Program-made: the position numbers and the translations under genes
Origin: Phalacrocorax aristotelis
Lineage: Eukaryota > Chordata > Aves > Suliformes > Phalacrocoracidae
Direction: 5' to 3'
Assembly: GCF_949628215.1 (NCBI RefSeq)
Contig: NC_134288.1
Coordinates: forward strand, 7,059,182 to 7,123,181
Length of the DNA stretch: 64,000 bases
Shown: piece by piece, positions 41,451 to 53,600 of the stretch
How the letters are laid out: every line of letters begins with the position of its first letter
How positions within the stretch are numbered: the first letter of the stretch is position 1
The notes under the pieces: model-generated
What the model saw: the letters and a program-made list of their open reading frames with translations, nothing else
Told to the model about the DNA's origin: nothing
The model's database searches: none

Positions 41451-43396
41451 TGCATGCCACTGTATTTCCAGCCTTGTCTTGAGTTACTGGCACTGGACCT
41501 GGTGCCATCATTGATCATTGGCACAGTCCATGAGTCTCCTCACTCCGAGTCATCCTCGGTGTGCTTGACCGCTCTCTTTGAGTGACATCTTCCATTCTGG
41601 GCCCACAATCATAAAACTAATGTCTCAACAGACAAAGACCCGTCTTGACCTGCTGTTGGACAGGTTTATTTAGAACAACTTTTATTTCCTGCTAATGATG
41701 GGAAAGCAGACCCCATCATGATGTTATTTACATTTCTGAAGACATAATTATTACACAAACAATAGGAGAATTGGGGTGGCAGGGAAGGAAGTAGCTGTGT
41801 GAGATCACTGGGTTAATAACTTTTTTGAAAACATTTACAGTTGTAACCCTAGCCACGGTGGAGTTCGGAGCCACTGGATGGCACGTTGAATTAAAACATA
41901 GTGATGGCCCAGTCTGATGCACAGGGATCTCCTTGAACTCTTGCAGAGCTGTAGCTTCAGCTTGAACTCCTCATGGCTGAGCAATAACTGTAGCTGAGCT
42001 TTTCAGAGTTCAGTTTTGCTGCCAGGGCTCTGTATCAAGGAGCTAGACAGCAGCAGCCCACAGCGGCGTTTCTAATGGGTGGTAGACGTGTGGATTCATG
42101 TCTTACCTCACCCTGAGTCGAGCTGCGTGTGTGGTTGTGCCATCAGCATCTATTTAAAGGAGGCTGTAATCGATTTACCAAGTTGCCTAAAGGTGCATTT
42201 TGGTGGCCTCATGTTTATTAATCAGGCCCTCAAACAGAATGATGACTTGGCAGAAATTTTGCTATGCTTCGTGATTTGAAAGCCTTAATTAGTAGATAGT
42301 ATGTCCCCAGGATTACAAGTGTACTGATTGTTTTGATCTTTGTGTGTAAAGCAGCCTGAGGTTAAAAACACAGAGGTATTTTTTTTCTCATTCAGTACAC
42401 AGACCACTATTTAGAGAGGGGAATTAAATTGTAAAGACTGAAGCAAATTAAGTAGTGCATCAAAACTCCATTCCTTTGAACAAATCTGTATGCATCAGTT
42501 TCCAGCTGGCCACATCCAGGAATGTCTTCATTGCTGTGAAAAGCTTACTGTACTCTGAACTATTCTAGACAGAAGCAGGAAGAAAATAGAATTATGAGAA
42601 AAAATTGTGAGCACATAAGGTTTTTTTATTCTTTGGGGGCTTTTCCCAGCTGAATCCATAGGCACAACTTACGCAAAGTTCTGATCTTCGCCCCGCTCCC
42701 CAGCCCTGTTTTTATTTCGTATGGACACGGGTCTCACCACACCCCTTTACATTGTGCTGGCAAGGGCTGGACAGGCTTAATTTCTATGGGACAGAGGAGT
42801 AAGATGAGGTTGCTTCAAACAGGATGACTGACATTTGTGCGAATGAAGGTATTCCCAAGGATGGGCTGTCTGCTGGCTCTCAGTCCCCCAGGGCTGGTAG
42901 GGTTTAGAGTGTAATTCAAGTTCCAGGTGACTACTTTCAGGAGTGAGGCGTACAGAAAACAGTAAGACTTCCTCCCCTATTCAGTGCAGGGAAAAACTGA
43001 AAAGTCCCAGGGATCTAGAGGAAGGTTCTGCTCCTGGAGGAAGACTTTTGCCTGCCTGACTCTAGCTTAGTCACTCAGGCACACAGTCTTGAATAGCTTT
43101 ACAAGGCTGCTCTTGGTTGCTGCAAGCCTGTTCCCAGACATTCACATGCAGCTTCGCAACACTCATGGCCTATCTGTTCAGACTAACAGGTCTTCAGGTA
43201 CTTGACAGAAATGATTGGGAGTTTTTTCCCCTTCCATTGCAGCAAGCACCCTTTTTCATGGACAGCAGTGGGAGTTGGCTTTACAGAAGTAGAGCCTTCA
43301 AACTGCTTGACCAGTGCAGAAGCAGTGTGTTATGTACAGAATTGAGCAGGGAATGGTACTCACCAGAGCATGGGGAGATGAAAAAGGGAGAAATAT
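41451..43396. other. GHRH downstream flank and 3' UTR region
   Basis: Candidate GHRH polyadenylation signals (AATAAA on the minus strand) lie at 42,711-42,716 and 42,626-42,631. The transcript end cannot be fixed. No other gene or repeat was recognised. Confidence 0.45.
42711..42716 (-). terminator. GHRH: Candidate GHRH polyadenylation signal
   Basis: AATAAA on the minus strand, about 680 bp after the GHRH stop. Another copy lies at 42,626-42,631. Confidence 0.35.
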
Positions 43397-43460
43397 TTAC
43401 ATGAGCTTCACCAGGGTGCTGGGAAAGCCTTCTAACTGACTGCTGTTGATGTCCTGAGGC
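43397..43460 (-). CDS. GHRH: GHRH terminal coding exon
   Basis: Encodes RPQDINSSQLEGFPSTLVKL, Met and a TAA stop at 43,399-43,397. The acceptor is CCACAG. Confidence 0.9.
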
Positions 43461-46400
43461 CTGTGGAAGAAGAGAACAGGGCAGTGATGGCTTAATTGGA
43501 ACTGAGAAAGTCTTTTTTCTGCTGGTATTCTACTAAATTATGAGGGTGAAAAAACAGCACAGTGATGTGCTAGTGTAGGTAGTGCAGGCTGGCCCAGGAC
43601 AGGCTGTTCCTTCTCTGCACCCACTTGGCCACATAAGGAAAGAGCTGGGTCATGGGGTCAGGTAAGAGCATCTGGAAGAAGACACTTAATCCAGTAGCTT
43701 AACATCTGGAAGCCAGACAGCAATAAGGACCTTGTCTTATTCCTGTGGTGAGCAGATAATTAACTGATTCCAACCTACCTTTGATTCTGCAGAATGGCTC
43801 CCAGGAAGTCCCTTAGTACTGTCTGTTGGTGGTAGCGGCTGTCCATCAGGATGCTGTCAGACTGGCGCCTTGTCAGAAATTCATGCACCCCTTCCCCTGG
43901 GCTGCTCTCGCTGCTTCTGTTATACAAAGATGAGAAACATCTTTGTCTCAGAGATGCTTTTTAGTCCCTCGCTCAAAGTTTGGCTCAGGTTGAGCAGCAC
44001 AGCAAGGGAACCTGCAGTGTCTAAGCATGGGGCTGTTCTGAATCATTCAGTAAGAAATTGGTCAGCTCTATTTGCTCCTGTGTTAGGACAGGGATCAGAT
44101 CTGGCTCACATCTGACTAGCTGGTCTTATTTAGTGGCAGTCACTGAACTATCTAGTCACAGCTACCTGAGTGGTAGTGGAAAGGCTGATTTCTGTCTTCA
44201 GGCCAGGGACAACTGTTTCCTACCAGTGAATGATCATTGCAACTCTTATTTGCAAATATTATTCCTTGTTGATGTTATGGTAGAGCTCTCAGCTGATCTG
44301 ACACACATAGCCTTGGAGGAAAGGATTAATTAGGCTGCTTAATGATAGTTGTGATTAGGGGGGTCTGAGACATAGGGATGCAGGATGCCCCTCGGGATGT
44401 GGAACAGCAGGAGAGATTGCTTCTGTTGCAGTGGAAGGCAGCTATTTCTGCTGCATGTATGAAAGAAACTGCCCAGTGTAATAAGCACAGCATTAGCTCT
44501 AGGACAGCAAAGTGCTGTGGCTTACCCAAGCCGCTTGCCAATGATGGTCTGTAAGAATTTGCGGGCAGAAATCTGCCCCAGGAATTTCCGGTAGTTGTCG
44601 GTGAATATGGCATCAGCATGGCGCTGCATCCTAGGGGTGAAAGACAAGCACAAGGTGTGCTCTTTGAGATAGCAATGGACGTTTTAGGTGAGAAACAGGT
44701 GTTTCAGATTTCAAAATACACTAGATGTGGCACTGCTGAGATCATGGGCAGGTAACTGTAGCAAACACCTTTTGATATTGGACTGCGTTACTGTTGGAGG
44801 GTAAAGGATTTGAGGGAGCTCAGTCCTGACAGGGAGGCAGCAGGCAAAATAAATGTCTGTTAATCAGTATCCACACTACAACAAGTAAGGAGAAGTACCT
44901 GTAAACCAAAGGTGAGGTCAGGGAACCAGTGGAAAGGAGGAGGAGAACAACAGGCTGGGAGAGGGCAGAGCTGGGGCTGGGACATTCCTGTGCTCTACAG
45001 CAGCACCGTCACTCAGAGGAGGGCTCTGTCTGGGTCAGCGTGGCAGGAGCCTCCTCTAGCCTGGAGACCCAGGCTAGACCCAGGCTCCTGAAAATCCATG
45101 GATAAGGGAAGCATGACTCACTTGGCTGATCCCCACTGTTGTAAGGATGAGTCCTCTGTACTTCAGACAGAAATAACCATCCTCCATCTCCTGGCAGGTG
45201 TGGAAAGGAGAGGCTCTAACAATCCATACAGATGGATTCCCAGGGCTCAGTGGAAAATTACGTTCCCTGAAGGAGCATTGGGCCTGTGACCCTGCCCTTG
45301 TCAGTACGTCCCTGCTCTGGGGGACAGCAGAACATGACTCTGGACATGGGTGATGGTAAGAGCTGGCCCTGTCCCAGCATTCTGCCCTGGTTGCAGGGCT
45401 CAACTGGGTTCTCCCCCCGAAGCTTGGACTTTGTGGTGCTGGTGAGACTAAGTGACCTGCTGGTCTCTTCCTGGGCTGGGGAAAGATTGTACCCAGTGTA
45501 CTCTTGCTGCAGCAGGGCTGAGAGGTGAGGTACAAACCTTTTTGCAGAGGGGTCTGTTAACAAACCCTCCTCCTCCTGTTCCTCTGCCGAGGGATTATGG
45601 CTCTGCAATGGGCTGCTGTGCTGTAGCTGGAAGTTTATAACCTTGCCAGCAACTGGCCCTGGACTGTACCTGCAAGACAAACCCAAGGCATACTGTGAGA
45701 TATGCTCAACTGCCAGTCGGGGATCAGTCTTCTTGACCACTACTCCCTGTTATCCTGCTTTGTATTTCTCCTTTTGCCATCCCATCTCATCAGTAACACA
45801 AGTGGTGTCTGTCACCCTCCCCAGCTAGAAACTGCCCTGAAGCTGTTTCAACAGTGGAAAATGGTTGCTAGAGCTGCCCACACACACTTCCCCCCTCGCT
45901 GAGCTCCCAGCATCCCTGAGCAAAATTCCAGCAATTCTGGTATTGTTATGCCATGGCTTTGGCACAGGGCTAAAGCATTTTCTACGGGACATTGAAAATC
46001 CACATTATAGAACCCAATGCTCAATTTTGTGCTTCCATAGATTTGTAGTGGTAGGAAGGAATATTACAACTTGTAGCAGTCAACAAGGAAATACTTGAAA
46101 TATTAATAGGCAGCTGTTGAGTTCACGTACTAGAATATCTGCAGTTCTGATTTCAATGCAGGTGGCCTGCAGGCTCAAATTTTAATCGGTGATGGAGCTG
46201 GAGGTGCTGGCTGCTTTGGAGATTGCCAGATTTCCCTTTATAGGACCCAGAATTCAATTCCAAACCCAATTGCTTGGGCTTAAATATTCCATGTCAGGCG
46301 CCTGCCTTCTTTGGAAACTGCCCCTTGGCTAGCAATGTTCCAAAAAAATTAAGCCAGGGTAAAGAAATAGATTTACCAATGCACATACAGTTCATCCAGC

Positions 46401-46582
46401 TTTCAGAAGTGCTGGCAACCTTAATTTGGCACATGCTTATTTTGCACAAGGTCAGAGATGAGGCAGAGAGTGATAACGTGGAAAAAACACTCAACAGCTT
46501 ACCTGAGAGCTGGATAGAGAGGAGAGCAGATGGAGCATGCGACTAAATGCAGGAAGAGGAGCAGGGTGGCCTTGTCCAGCAT
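43397..46582 (-). CDS. GHRH: Growth-hormone-releasing hormone precursor
   Basis: GHRH is a secreted neuropeptide of the glucagon/PACAP family that acts on the pituitary GHRH receptor to release growth hormone. Four coding exons on the minus strand (46582-46503, 44630-44526, 43916-43779, 43460-43397) join in frame at GT-AG sites, giving 128 aa. Residues 1-19 form a signal peptide (MLDKATLLLFLHLVACSIC). Processing after Arg30 (RMQR) exposes HADAIFTDNYRKFLGQISAR. A 47-residue hormone would end before the Arg-Arg at precursor positions 78-79. An internal Gly-Lys-Arg follows hormone residue 27. The C-peptide (QSDSILMDSRYHQQ onward) ends KLM. The motif ADAIFT-YRK-LGQ-SARK-LQ identifies true GHRH. 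The more PACAP-related GHRH-like peptide is a different gene. Confidence 0.95.
43779..43916 (-). CDS. GHRH: GHRH exon encoding hormone C-terminus and C-peptide
   Basis: Encodes SSESSPGEGVHEFLT, the Arg-Arg processing site, and the start of the C-peptide including LRDFLGAILQNQ. The acceptor is AACAG and the donor GTAGG. Confidence 0.94.
44526..44630 (-). CDS. GHRH: GHRH exon encoding hormone residues 1-32
   Basis: Encodes Arg27 through the first two bases of the Gly codon at hormone position 32, so it carries the whole receptor-binding part of the hormone in one exon. The acceptor is CCCCTAG and the donor GTAAGC. Confidence 0.96.
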
Positions 46583-46602
46583 CTTCCACCCTTTGGGGTC
46601 AC
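46503..46602 (-). CDS. GHRH: GHRH exon with start codon and signal peptide
   Basis: An acceptor (TTTCAG) precedes 20 nt of 5' UTR and the ATG at 46,582-46,580. The exon encodes the signal peptide and SPLYPAL, and ends at a GTAAGC donor. The acceptor implies at least one noncoding exon further upstream, which I could not locate. Confidence 0.9.
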
Positions 46603-48680
46603 CTGAAATGCAAGGCGGTCTGAGTCAGCAGCAGTGAGGTGCTCAGGGCCAGGAGGGGAGGCCAAGCGCTACCTTTGCGTTCTCAGTCCCCCTGCTCACT
46701 TACCAGCACAAAAGGACTGGAAACATGCCTTTGTGTTTGTGATTGTGGTGTCTCCCAATGCAGAGATGTCTTGACATGGCAAAGTCTTTGCGAGGGCATG
46801 CAGTTCCTGGCTGTGTGTGACCCCTCAGGGAGCCGGTGCCTCCCTTGGGTCGGGAGGCAGGGCTGATCAGCAGGGTTTCGTGCTGTGGGACCCCCTTATT
46901 GACGGGTCCCCCTGCTGTGGTTGAAGGATAGCTCTCAGGCTGGGGTGAGCCCCAGGGACCACTACACGGCCTGTAAATAGCAGTGTAAGAGCACCTGGAA
47001 GCTGGAGGGCAGCAGTTAGCAGGGGCTGCCAAACGCAACGGCACTGCCTGCACGGGACCATCTGTGACCAGCCCCTGGGACCTCTCCTGCCCTCTGCTCT
47101 CCTGGGGACGTGCATCTGCTCACACAGCTGCACGGCACGGCTCCGTGCATAACAGCCAACTGGGCTGCCTTGCTGGCTGTCCAGAGATTAGAGAGAAACA
47201 GAAAAATCCAGATAAAACTCCTGCGCAGAGGGGTAATACTGGCCCAGAGGTACCCCTGGCAAATCCGTTCTCTGGAGGCAATGGTGCTGAGCTTGATTAG
47301 CCTAAAGAAAACACAGGCTGCTCCTTTAGTTAGTGTTCTTGGGGAGAGGGGGGACTGGACCAAAATACGTCTCTTTGGGAGAGCCGAACTGCTGCTGTGT
47401 CGAGAGGAGCCCCCCTGCCGCTCAGCCGGCGCAGCTCTGAGCACCCGCTTCAGTGGAAGGTGAGGTGGGCTTGAGCAGTGCGTGTCTGCCCTCCGACAGA
47501 TGGCTGCCGTGCTTCGTGTCCTGGGGCTGGCTGAAGCGCTGCGAATGACTCAGGACAGAGTCCTCTGAGGTCGCACACCCTCGGGAGCTGAATGCGATGC
47601 TTTTGTCAAGGTATTTCAGTGAATGCTCTTCCTGAATTTTGACTGAAAGCAATTGATCTTTTGCTTGAAAAAAGATTCTTTAAGAATGTGGATAGAAATC
47701 TTTAAAATACTGAGTTTCCCTGTTCCCTGTCTTATTTTACACAAGAAAAGAGCAGAATTATGTTTGATCTCTATAAAAAAGCACTTTAGAATTTTTTTTT
47801 TTAAATCTTTCAAATGTATAACAATACTTGGTTGCAAAAAGAGCAGTTTCCAAATGGAAGGGGTTTGCTTGGGCTTCTAGTTTCCCAAATGAACTTTCCA
47901 AGCAGTGGGTTTTACTGATGGTGGTGGCAGAAGGGGACCCATTCTGATGGGAAACACCAGCAGTGAGCTCTGTTTTTCTGCTCGGACATAGCTGTCCACT
48001 CTTCTGAAAGGTCGAAGGCTAATTAAGGACTGGTGCTTGTGCAAGTGGGTCTGAGCTTGATGCCATGGAAGTTAATAACAGAATCAGTGGCAGCGTCAGA
48101 AGTGCGTGGGCAGACATCAGCAAGGTAGTGCACTAAGAAACTGGGGTTTCTTATCACAAACTCATTCTCAGCTGGGTCCCTGTTTCCAGCGGCTCGTGCT
48201 CCCAGCCCAGGGACCAACAGCTTCCCCATCTGCTCCCCTGGGAGCAGCGCCGTCACTCCTGGCTCCAGCAGAGGTTCTTGCAGACACATGGGTGGCATCC
48301 CCTACCTCTGATACATGGTCTATTACAGCACCACTCTGGCCCCTCAGAGAGCCAAGGAATGCTCAGAAGAAGAAAAAAAATTACTTTGAGAGAGACTTAC
48401 AGGGCTCCTGGTTTTAGGGCAAATTTCCAGCTTTTCTTTCTTCTTTTCATTTGCCTCTCTTGTGCTCTCTCCCCTAAATATCTCCAAGACAAATCCCAAA
48501 TCAGACCTCTTTCTAGATAGAAGTGATTTGAAGCATCTGCCAGGGGGTACCAGGAGACTGTGGCACCAGCATCTACAGAAGTTGCCAACCAGGAGATTTA
48601 ATCAATACCAGGAAAGCTGCTATGTGAGCTGAGAACTGAAATATCAATGTAAATCAGAAGAAAACCTAGTCCAATGTTGT
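46603..48680. other. Upstream of GHRH, no further exon recognised
   Basis: The noncoding first exon and promoter of GHRH should lie in this direction, but no TATA box, CpG island or clear donor stands out. Several open frames near 47,000-47,460 show no recognisable protein. Confidence 0.45.
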
Positions 48681-48930
48681 CTGCTTCCCTTTTTTCTTCC
48701 TAGGATATGGCCCTGATTACCACTTTCTTTCTGTATCTGGTTTCTCTTCTTCAATCACTCTAGAATCACTTTTTTGTCCCTTTGAGATTTTCTTTCCTCT
48801 TCTCTGCCATTAGTTTCTTTGCAATGATTTTTTTTTTTTTAGTTTCTGTTTTTGCCTTTTTTCCTCTGTCTTGCTTTGTCTTCTCTCCCTTTGCTACACT
48901 CTGCTTCTTGGGTACTTCCGTCTCCCTTTT
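48680..48930 (+). repeat. Pyrimidine-rich tract
   Basis: About 250 bp strongly biased to C and T on the plus strand, with TTCTTT/TCTCTT words and a run of 13 T at 48,828-48,840. It is a decayed simple repeat. Confidence 0.55.
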
Positions 48931-51900
48931 TTGGGAAGGAGCCTGAAATGAATATCTTACACCCCTGCCCCAAAGTGCCTGCTATTTCAGAGGAGAAGCC
49001 AGGGAATTTAAGTGTCACCCTGCATACAGGCAGCTTGACAGCTCTGCAAAACCTTATCTCCTTCAAAATCCTCCTGAGATGAGGGACACCTTACTTTCCA
49101 GCCTGGCAGCATGTGAAAAAATTATTAATAAATAAATTCCCCTTAAGATGAAGGACTTTTAGAGCCATTCCAGCAGATAAAGCGTAATAGCTTCATTCCA
49201 CCCTGTGCAACGCTAACAGCAGCATTGTGACAATGGTGTTGGAGACATGGGGTAACTCTCTCTCACTGTTTCTGAAACCTTAACCCGATCAGTATTAAAA
49301 ATACCACTGTGTAGATGAAACAGAGCTTTTACTGTGCCTGTGGTTTTATAAAGTTCAGACTTTTATACTATCAAATACTACATTAGAAAAGCAGAAATCC
49401 TTTTAAGTGCCTTACTCTGCTTCGCTGTAGCTGGCTTCGCGTTATCCGTAACACACCGTTGCGTTTCTCCTCGCACTTTGGTTTGGCTTAGTTTTATTGA
49501 TGGGTGAATAAAACCATTAATTTTCCAGGGTAAAGGGAACTCACATCAGTAGAGCAAAAGAGGAAAACCCTGCTACAGCTAGTAAACATCTAACGTGTTT
49601 TTACAAGGCTCATCTATAGTATTATTCTGTTGATTTGCACTTATTCTATAGTTCAATTATTGTTTCATTCTATAACTTGGTACAAAAAATCTTGTACAGT
49701 ACAAAGGATATTGTACCTGGCAAAGCTAATTACTGATGCCAGCTTTGATTGCATTTCAGTGTGCTTTAATTGGCTCAAATTTCCAAATAGACATTATCTT
49801 GTTAAATGCACATACAGAGGCTCACACTTACTGTTCCCTTGGAAAACAAGCTCTTCCTAGATCAGCTCCTGCTCAGGTGTTTCCTTCCCCTGTTGCGAAT
49901 ACAACTTCTTCTTCTCAAGAGCTGCTTCTCTGAGCCCTGCTGGGTCCGTCCTCTCTGCACGGTACCTGGGAAGGACCCGGGACGTGTGCTGAGCAGGGAG
50001 GACACTCTCGGATCTCCCCCCAGCTGTCCTCTGGCTGCCGGGGAGGTGCATCTCCTCTTTTTATACCTGGGCTCCCTCAGGAGTCCTGTGGGCTTCTACA
50101 CGTCAGAGAATCAATTATCCTCCTGAATTTCAAAGGCTGTGTTTAGCATCCGATTTTTGTGTGTGCAAGAACGCAGGCAGGGAGGTTATGTGGAGAAGGT
50201 AATGCCTGTAGCTGAGGGTCATTTGCATGCTTTCTCTTTATCACTGAAAGAGTGAAGAGCAAATAATAACAACGATAATCTGGCAGTGAATGACAAATTT
50301 TCTTTGCAAGGTAAACTTCTCTTTCCCTTTGCAATTGCAATTTTTCCTCCTACTCCACAATGAGAGTTAACCATTACTACTTTCTCACACTGCCTGCTCA
50401 GGAGGGTTTATCTTTTTTGCTGTTTTCCTTTGATTATCACTGTTTTCCTCCTTCTCCTTTGTTACTCACACCTGCTAGCGTTAGCAGGGCAGTTCATGCT
50501 TCAGTCCCTCACAAACATCACAGCTTCACATCAAGCACACAAAACAGCTGGAGAGCCCTGCGCCGTTCGTGCGCTCTGGAAAAAAGCAAGGGTCTTCCCT
50601 GGGGTGCTGCATGCGCTGGCAGCCGTTTTCATTCCTGGAACAAGGTTTATGAAAGCCCCATTAAAAAGAACATATAGCCTTGGTGCCAAGAAGACCAGGA
50701 CAGATCAGAGGAGTTAAAAATTAGGTGCCAGCATGAGCTCAACCTGCCAGATTTTTCGTATTGACTTTATAATGCCCAGAATTGATGGGGACCCAGACCT
50801 TGCTGTCTCGAGGCTTGTGTGACTCAATGATGGGAAGAAGTTTCAGCAGGCAAGATGACTCATATATGCCTGCTGCAGAATACCTTCACCTTGCACCAGA
50901 GCACTCATTGCAGCTATCAGCAGAGATGGATTGCAGGAAAGGACAGTGCATCTGGTGTGCCTGTGGGTGCCTGCGTGTGCAGGGGGTCAAAAGTATTCAG
51001 CACTTGTCTCTCTGCCGTTGGCCCTTTGCTTCTTGCTAAGGTGAGAAATCGGCACTGTGATTATGTCTCACTTCTTAGTGAAGCAATATCCTGCTTCCAA
51101 ACCATGGGCTCTCAGTAAGCAGTAACACAACACTCAGAGAGGCTTGAGTGAGCTCAGCATGCCAAATGACTCCGTGGAGTTAAACAACAGTTGCTCTATG
51201 CCTAGACAGATGTGCACCAACGCCTTTGGGCTCTCTCTGCTTTAAGTGCTCCAAGGGCTTACTTTGGTATCAAATCAGGACCAGGACACTTCACAGAGAA
51301 ATCATGAAAAAGGATTGAATCGACCAAAGCAGGAGTTCAAGCTGACCCTGAACTGAGCAGCTGACATGGGGCCTTCTAGTGTAACCCAGAAACAGAACAA
51401 CAACATGAAGAGAAGCAAGAACTACTGCTTTCCTCCAGTTGTAAAGAGAAATGGCACCAGCCTGTTCATGGGGAGAGGAGCTGCCGTGCAAATCAGGCAG
51501 GTATATCACATGTATCATCTACTCGTGAACACTGGAAAAGGGGATTTCTGGGTAGTGCAGAGGAGGTTTTCCAAAATCCCTGTACTGGTGCACAGCTGTG
51601 CACCATCTCTGCCAACCGGAAAGGAATTTTTGTTTGCTTTTTTGAAACAATCTGTTCATGTTCTCTCATGTGTGAGGCTGGTTGCACCAATTTTTCAGCA
51701 TGACTTATTTTTTGTCCACTGTCTTGGTGCTACGCTGGCTGAACAGATGAATCAGACCATGTGTTAAACCAGTCGAGAGCCAACGCTGTTTCAAGGTATT
51801 ACCCTGTAGCATGGTTTTGAGCTAATTCTGACTATACCTGACCCATTGCCTTACACAGAGCTCCTGTAAGATACCAGGCAATATCTCTCAGATCAAGAGG

Positions 51901-53600
51901 AATCAGTCTGTAATTGACTTGTTTATAGCCGCCTGCTGCCCAGCTTGGATTAGGAGGGCTGCGATCCGCATTCATATCTCAAGTGAGCTGCTTTCAAAGC
52001 TCCATCATCCTAGGGGTTTCCTTGCTCAGCCTGGGTTGGGTTCATGTTGTGCACAGCTGGACCCAGCAAGTCTCACAAAACAACAAGCTCTCTTTATGGC
52101 TTCTGATTAATTCGGGAGGCAGCAGAAATTTCTACAAACCCTCCAGGCTCTGTCGGGTGTGTACAGCTTAGGAGTTCTGAAATAGCATGACTAGAGCAGC
52201 TTTTCTGTCTCCAGGATATCCTGTCCCAGCTTTAGTCAAAACCTTCATATCTTCCCAGGACCCAGAAGGGTCAGTCATGGAGCTCCTTCACCAGGCTCCT
52301 TAAGCTCTCCCTCTGGCTAGCAAGGCTACTTCCCCTGCTGCAGAAATGGCTGTGATCCCCACTGCTGCTGGCAGTGCAGCCTTGGCATAAGTCCCATGAT
52401 GCTAACGTCTGGCTGCTAACGTCTCTGGACAAAGATGCTACAGACTGTGATAAGATCCAGTGTTGTTTGGAGCCAGTTTTGCATCTGTCTGTGTTGCAGT
52501 GTATATCTGAGCTGGTGACCACAGTCTTTGTTCTTGTGGCCATTTTTTTCGATACGGTAGTCACGCAGATAGGGCTGGTCCCCCTGCATGCGCAGGAGGG
52601 TGGCTCTGGCTGCAGCTCTGTACTTCTGAGAGCCTGAGAGCTGCTCTGTGCCTATATCAGTGGCATTCCAAGTCTAAATGTACTAGATGTGTGACAACAT
52701 TCCTCATGGGAACTTCATTTTAGGGGTAGTATCAAGAATAACTTGGCACAACACACAACAAACTTGTCTTGCAAAATGAACAGCTTTTTCTCTTTAGAAT
52801 ATCTCTTGATCTGTCCCTAGAACCTTCCCAGTTTCTCCCCACCTCTCCTCCCTACCGCAGCTAGTGTTGTCAGCATCCACAGGCTCCCAAAATATGAGGA
52901 ATGTAACACTCAAATTACCTCCCACAGATCATCACTTCGGGTTAGCAACGCACAGCGGGTAACTGTCTATTTGCCCTCTAAACCCAAGCCAGCACCAGTA
53001 CAAGCCCACTGGAGTCTACAGCCAGGTACGAGCTGCCACAGGTACCTTCTGCAGCTGGAACTGCTGGATCCATGCAGACCCAACCTCCCTAGGGTCCTTG
53101 GGTGAAGCACATGACAGCTAGTTTTATTTCAGTGCCAACCCTTTGCTGACAAAGGACACAGTGTTAGGATCCTGCAGCAATTTCCCAGCTATTGATTTCC
53201 TCTTAGCTTTACCTCCTCCAGTCTCCATGCCGTGCTTTAAAAAATTGCTCCTGTCTATTCCAGCTGCACAACATCCAGCTTCAGATAAGCTGAGCAGCAT
53301 GTGAAATGGTCCTGCTCACCTTGTGAGGTTGAAACTAATGACAGTAAGAAGTAACTCCTCAGATGGCAAAAAAATCCCATCCCATGTTCTCAGCTATCAA
53401 AAGCTTTTCTGCACTTCTCCAAGATGGCAGAGATGGTGGCTGTTGGTCCCCAGCTTCTCCAGTCCCCACTGCTCCTGAGAGCCCCTCACCGCTGTCCTCT
53501 CTGGTTTCCTTTTACTTGAGAGACGTGGTGGTAACTTGCTTATCGCAAATGCCCTAATGCTAAATTAAACAGAACTGCCTAAGATTAGAAGTTGTATTTT
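48931..53600. other. Intergenic, no gene recognised
   Basis: AT-rich segments (49,100-49,800) alternate with ordinary sequence. No exon, RNA gene or repeat family could be supported. Confidence 0.5.
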
